Shown here piece by piece: positions 21,561 to 24,572 of a stretch of 24,572 nt of DNA. The stretch is from JANWHZ01 sp964527385. Lineage in GTDB: Bacteria > Patescibacteriota > Saccharimonadia > Saccharimonadales > UBA4665. The stretch spans positions 1 through 24,572 of the forward strand of contig CAZGPZ010000007.1 of assembly GCA_964527385.1 (NCBI GenBank), read 5' to 3'. A model generated the notes under the pieces. The model was not told where the DNA came from. It worked only from the letters and a program-made list of their open reading frames with translations, and made no database searches. Positions within the stretch are counted from its first letter, which is position 1. Every line of letters begins with the position of its first letter. Made by a program: the position numbers and the translations under genes.

Positions 21561-22784
21561 ATGACGAGGGTTTTGTCAGAATTGCTAGGCGCTAGCGAGC
21601 CAATGTTCCATCACGACCTTTCACGCCTTGAGTCCGTGAGTGGTCATACAAGTGCGGATATTCGCTTGTCCACCGAGGTGGAGCGCGCGACCCGCCTGAA
21701 ATTGCATGAGCTTGGGCTTGACGCCCGCGACACAACCGGCTCAGAACTGTACCGGGCACTCCAAGAGCGTGCCAAGCATGATGACGCTTTGCTTGAACGC
21801 GCACTGCGCAAGAAGTACGGCGAGACCACGCAAATCCACGCAAGTATTAGCAGGGCCTTGCAAGAGCTGCCCGTGCCCAGGAGTTGCTTTGCGCTGAAAC
21901 CGGCAGTCGCCAAGCGCCTCCTCAAAAAAATGCCGCCGAAACAAGCGATGCGGGCGCTGGGTTACCGGTCGTTCGACTCGATGGTGCGGCGTGAGCAACT
22001 GATTGCTATATTTGCCGCGGCGTGGCTCGTGGAATCGGCTACCTGGCGAAAAGGCATCGTCGATAGTTACAAGAAGTTGCAATCCGGCGATTTCGAAATC
22101 CGCACTCTTGCCGTGCTTGGTCCTGATTCGCCACGTTGGCGCAGGCTGGCAGGCGCCGTTGTCACCCAGAGAAAGCATACCGTCATAGGCCTGAAAGAAC
22201 TTGGCGCTGTCGTCGTTTTGCCGTTCCCCGAGCAGTCGCCGCCTGCTATGACCATGGCAACGTTGTTGATGGCGCTGCACGAGATGAACGACGTCCGGGC
22301 AGCGAGCACGTTTCTCAAGCTCTGCCAGGTCCGCCCGGACTTCGGCTCGGCCGTACAGGAAGCTGTTGTTGGCGAGCCGACGCTTGGCACGCACTTGCTG
22401 GGCGGGCCGGTCCCGTGGCATATTATCCAACGCTACTATGCCCGGTTCAGTGAACGGTTCCGCGAAGATTTGTTCGAGCCGCATATCCAGCGAGATGACA
22501 TGAGCTGGCATTCCATCGAGCGGGCACTAAGTTTCTTGGAGCCGAGTTTGGCCTTCTGGCATCACACCGGTACCCTTGGAATCCTAGATAACCACAAACC
22601 TGTTTCGATGAATGTTGTCGACGTCGCTCTGGGGATTTGCAACAACTTGCCGTATGAGCAACGCATCGTTCACTACTTCCAGCACAGTTTGTGGAGCGAG
22701 CTGGTGATGCGGTACTTGAAGCACGAAAACGTCGAGCAGGCGGTCGTGGACAACCTGGAGTCCCGGCTTGTCGAAGAAGCATAA
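21561..22784 (+). CDS. Unrecognised 407-aa soluble protein
   Basis: No family recognised. The protein is mostly alpha-helical, basic in the N-terminal third (ERATRLKLHELGLDARDTTG; ALQELPVPRSCFALKPAVAK) and rich in tryptophan and histidine later (WHIIQRYYARFSERFREDLF; FLEPSLAFWHHTG). It has no signal peptide and no helix hydrophobic enough to be a clear membrane span; MATLLMALHEMNDVRAAST is probably a buried helix. The start has a weak -10 nearby and no ribosome site. The reading frame is long, uninterrupted and G+C-typical of its neighbours, and it sits between a cell-surface GT-like gene and LOG/uvrB. A lineage-specific protein is the best description. Confidence 0.85.
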   Translation: MTRVLSELLGASEPMFHHDLSRLESVSGHTSADIRLSTEVERATRLKLHELGLDARDTTGSELYRALQERAKHDDALLERALRKKYGETTQIHASISRALQELPVPRSCFALKPAVAKRLLKKMPPKQAMRALGYRSFDSMVRREQLIAIFAAAWLVESATWRKGIVDSYKKLQSGDFEIRTLAVLGPDSPRWRRLAGAVVTQRKHTVIGLKELGAVVVLPFPEQSPPAMTMATLLMALHEMNDVRAASTFLKLCQVRPDFGSAVQEAVVGEPTLGTHLLGGPVPWHIIQRYYARFSERFREDLFEPHIQRDDMSWHSIERALSFLEPSLAFWHHTGTLGILDNHKPVSMNVVDVALGICNNLPYEQRIVHYFQHSLWSELVMRYLKHENVEQAVVDNLESRLVEEA

Positions 22785-22805
22785 GTATATTACAGTTAGA
22801 TAGAC

Positions 22806-23459
22806 ATGCCTGAAGACCTCGAAGACCTAAAAGCGCTCCGGTATTCCATCTGCGTTTCAGGCGCGGCGGCCGGCGAAACCATCGAAGAATCGCACGACAA
22901 AGCCCAAGCGCTTGGCGCCGCGATTGCCGAAGCGGGACATATCATTACGACCGGCGCGACGGTCGGTTTGCCGTATTATGCGGCGCTCGGGGCAAAGCTC
23001 AAGGGTGGCGTGAGCATCGGCTTTTCGCCGGCCAGCAGCCTGCGCGGCCATATCCGCAAATACCGTTTGCCGCACGACGTGTTCGATTTTATCAACTTCA
23101 CGGGGCTGAGTTACGTCGGGCGCGACTTGTACCTAGTGCAATCAAGCGATGCGGTGATAACTGTCGGCGGGCGTTTTGGCAGCTTGCACGAATTCACCAG
23201 CGCGCTCGAAGCGCACAAGCCGTGCGGTGTTTTGCTTGGGAGTGGTGGTACGGCGGACATAATCCCTGAACTCATGAAAACGCTTGATCCGCCTGATGGC
23301 GACCTTGTCATTTATGACACCGACCCGAAGAAATTGGTACACAAAATTATCAAGGTCCTCGACGAGCGTTATGACGATATCCGCGAGGAGCTCAAGCATG
23401 ACGAGCACTGGTACCTTCGCCGCAACCCGATGCAAAGCCCGCCACCACGTGCCGGCTAG
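22806..23459 (+). CDS. LOG-family (lysine decarboxylase-like) Rossmann protein
   Basis: The 217-aa protein follows the LOG/DprA-like plan: YSICVSGAAAG (first strand and glycine loop), AIAEAGHIITTGATVGLPYY, and the signature VGGRFGSLHEFTSALE (residues 120-135). That signature corresponds to the PGGxGTxxE of LOG proteins, which hydrolyse nucleoside 5'-monophosphates to a base and ribose 5-phosphate. Here the motif is altered (G-G-R-F-G-S-L-H-E), keeping the two glycines and the Glu129. Activity on AMP-type substrates is possible but unproven. ATG 22806 has no Shine-Dalgarno. uvrB starts 18 nt after its stop. Confidence 0.78.
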   Translation: MPEDLEDLKALRYSICVSGAAAGETIEESHDKAQALGAAIAEAGHIITTGATVGLPYYAALGAKLKGGVSIGFSPASSLRGHIRKYRLPHDVFDFINFTGLSYVGRDLYLVQSSDAVITVGGRFGSLHEFTSALEAHKPCGVLLGSGGTADIIPELMKTLDPPDGDLVIYDTDPKKLVHKIIKVLDERYDDIREELKHDEHWYLRRNPMQSPPPRAG

Positions 23460-23462
23460 ACC

Positions 23463-23471
23463 TGTTACAAT
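23463..23471 (+). promoter_or_regulatory. Extended -10 of uvrB, leaderless configuration
   Basis: TGTTACAAT combines an extended TGn and TACAAT (23466-23471), 6 nt before the GTG start at 23478. There is no ribosome site in the six-nucleotide gap. Confidence 0.55.
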
Positions 23472-23477
23472 TTATAT

Positions 23478-24572
23478 GTGAACAAACTTGTCCTGAAAAG
23501 TGATTTTGGGCCGCAAGGCGACCAGCCCGAGGCAATTGCCAAGTTGGTTGCCGGCCTTGAAAAGGGCGCCAAAGAGCAGGTATTGCTCGGGGTGACCGGC
23601 TCGGGCAAGACATTTACCATGGCGAATGTCATCCAGAACGTCCAGAAGCCGACATTGATATTGAGCCACAACAAGACTCTAGCAGCGCAGCTATATGGTG
23701 AATTCAAGCACTTCTTCCCGGACAATGCCGTGCACTACTTTGTCAGCTATTTTGACTACTATCAGCCGGAAGCGTACATTCCGCGCTCGGACACGTATAT
23801 CGAGAAAGATTCCCAGATCAACGAAGAAATTGACCGCCTGCGCCACGCCGCGACCGACTCGCTGCTGACCCGGCGTGATGTCATCATCGTTGCCAGCGTG
23901 AGCTGTATCTACGGCATCGGCACGCCATCAGATTACAACGAATTGTCAATTGATATCGTTGCCGGCGAGCGCCGGGTGCGTGATAAGTTGCTCAGGCAGC
24001 TGACCGACATCCAGTACCAGCGAAACGATATTGATTTCCACCGCGGTACGTTCCGTGTCCACGGCGACGTGGTCGACATTTATCCTGCCGGCGAAGAAGT
24101 AGCGTATCGTGCCGAATTCTTCGGCGAAGAGGTCGAACGGATCACCAAGATCGACCCGCTGACCGGAGAAATCCTCGGCAAGCCAGGAAGCATCAAGATC
24201 TTCCCGAGCTCGCACTACGTGACGCCGCAGGACAAGCTGAAATTAGCGCTCGGGAAGATCGAAGACGAGCTGTCTAAACGCACTGAACTATTCAAATCAG
24301 AAGGCAAACTGCTCGAAGCCCAGCGTATCCAGCAGCGGACGCGGTTCGACCTGGAAATGCTGCGCGAAACAGGATTCGTAAAAGGCATCGAGAACTACTC
24401 GCGCTACTTGACTGACCGCGAGCCGGGCGAACAGCCCGCGACACTGCTCGACTATTTCCCCGACGACTTCATCATGTTCATCGACGAATCCCACATCACC
24501 ATCCCGCAGGTACTCGGCATGTACAACGGCGACCGCGCGCGCAAAGAAGTGCTTGTTGAGCATGGCTTTCGC
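23478..24572 (+). CDS. uvrB: UvrABC excision nuclease subunit B (5' part, runs off window)
   Basis: A GTG start opens a frame that continues to the window end, 365 codons. It reads VNKLVLKSDFGPQGDQPEAI, then Walker A LLGVTGSGKT (residues 38-45 for GVTGSGKT), LILSHNKTLAAQLYGEFK, the beta-hairpin region VSYFDYYQPEAYIPRSDTYI, RRDVIIVASVSCIYGIG, FHRGTFRVHGDVVDIYPA and the helicase Walker B-type FIDESH. UvrB is the DNA-helicase-like damage verifier of nucleotide excision repair, loaded by UvrA and recruiting UvrC. All expected N-terminal motifs are present and in order; the C-terminal UvrC-binding part is outside the window. The -10 just upstream points to a leaderless transcript. Confidence 0.97.
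   Translation, partial: MNKLVLKSDFGPQGDQPEAIAKLVAGLEKGAKEQVLLGVTGSGKTFTMANVIQNVQKPTLILSHNKTLAAQLYGEFKHFFPDNAVHYFVSYFDYYQPEAYIPRSDTYIEKDSQINEEIDRLRHAATDSLLTRRDVIIVASVSCIYGIGTPSDYNELSIDIVAGERRVRDKLLRQLTDIQYQRNDIDFHRGTFRVHGDVVDIYPAGEEVAYRAEFFGEEVERITKIDPLTGEILGKPGSIKIFPSSHYVTPQDKLKLALGKIEDELSKRTELFKSEGKLLEAQRIQQRTRFDLEMLRETGFVKGIENYSRYLTDREPGEQPATLLDYFPDDFIMFIDESHITIPQVLGMYNGDRARKEVLVEHGFR

Noticed and set aside
21741..22511. 256-codon minus-strand open frame
   Set aside because: Antisense shadow of the 407-aa gene. It is rich in Arg/His, as antisense frames of this G+C often are, and has no ribosome site or promoter.
1..24572. Recoding of TGA (glycine) or TAG as sense
   Set aside because: TGA and TAG both end clearly complete genes (for example pheT and the LOG gene), and read-through would extend them past their family ends.
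1..24572. CRISPR array, tRNA, rRNA, IS element or prophage module
   Set aside because: I found no regularly spaced repeats, cloverleaf sequences, transposase motifs or phage structural proteins on either strand by reading; small ncRNAs cannot be excluded without computation.

Overview
The window is a gene-dense bacterial segment of roughly 50-53% G+C (estimated by eye) with about 26 protein genes and no rRNA, tRNA, CRISPR array, transposase or phage module that I can see. Gene content suggests the Patescibacteria (CPR), most likely a Saccharibacteria (TM7) lineage: a transketolase split into two genes, short ATGA-coupled operons, a DUF2207 membrane protein, and a non-oxidative pentose phosphate plus lower-glycolysis set. 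This placement is inferred, not proven. TGA ends many genes, so the TGA-to-glycine code of Gracilibacteria and Absconditabacteria does not apply.

Region 1 (1-7049): the end of a short-chain dehydrogenase gene, then a coupled chain of a SAM methyltransferase, a MazG-like protein, a nucleoside 2-deoxyribosyltransferase-like protein, a NIF3/CutA-like single-domain protein and pheT, with each of the four junctions overlapping by 4 nt. An alpha/beta hydrolase and a DUF2207 protein follow. pheT holds two ~92-bp palindromic repeat elements, both kept open but read in different frames. Region 2 (7109-10406): a NUDIX hydrolase, a membrane-anchored FKBP isomerase, a glutaredoxin, thioredoxin reductase and, convergent, a ferredoxin-reductase-like flavoprotein. 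This is a redox and protein-folding neighbourhood, with a 123-bp imperfect palindrome between the glutaredoxin gene and trxB. Region 3 (10407-11787): two unrecognised genes, the first lacking an ordinary start codon and preceded by an in-frame amber codon.

Region 4 (11872-20037): inorganic pyrophosphatase, a second NUDIX hydrolase, gap-rpiB-rpe, an odd lipoprotein-like gene on the minus strand, tktN-tktC, class II aldolase and a PfkB-family kinase. Together these interconvert pentose, triose and hexose phosphates and feed GAPDH. Region 5 (20041-24572): a polytopic GT-C-like membrane protein, an unrecognised 407-aa protein, a LOG-like Rossmann protein and the 5' part of uvrB.

Promoters with TANAAT-type -10 boxes are easy to see. 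At least four genes (NUDIX 7109, trxB, the GT-C-like gene, uvrB) have the -10 only 6-7 nt before the start codon and no Shine-Dalgarno, so their mRNAs are probably leaderless. Other genes have strong GGAG-type ribosome sites.
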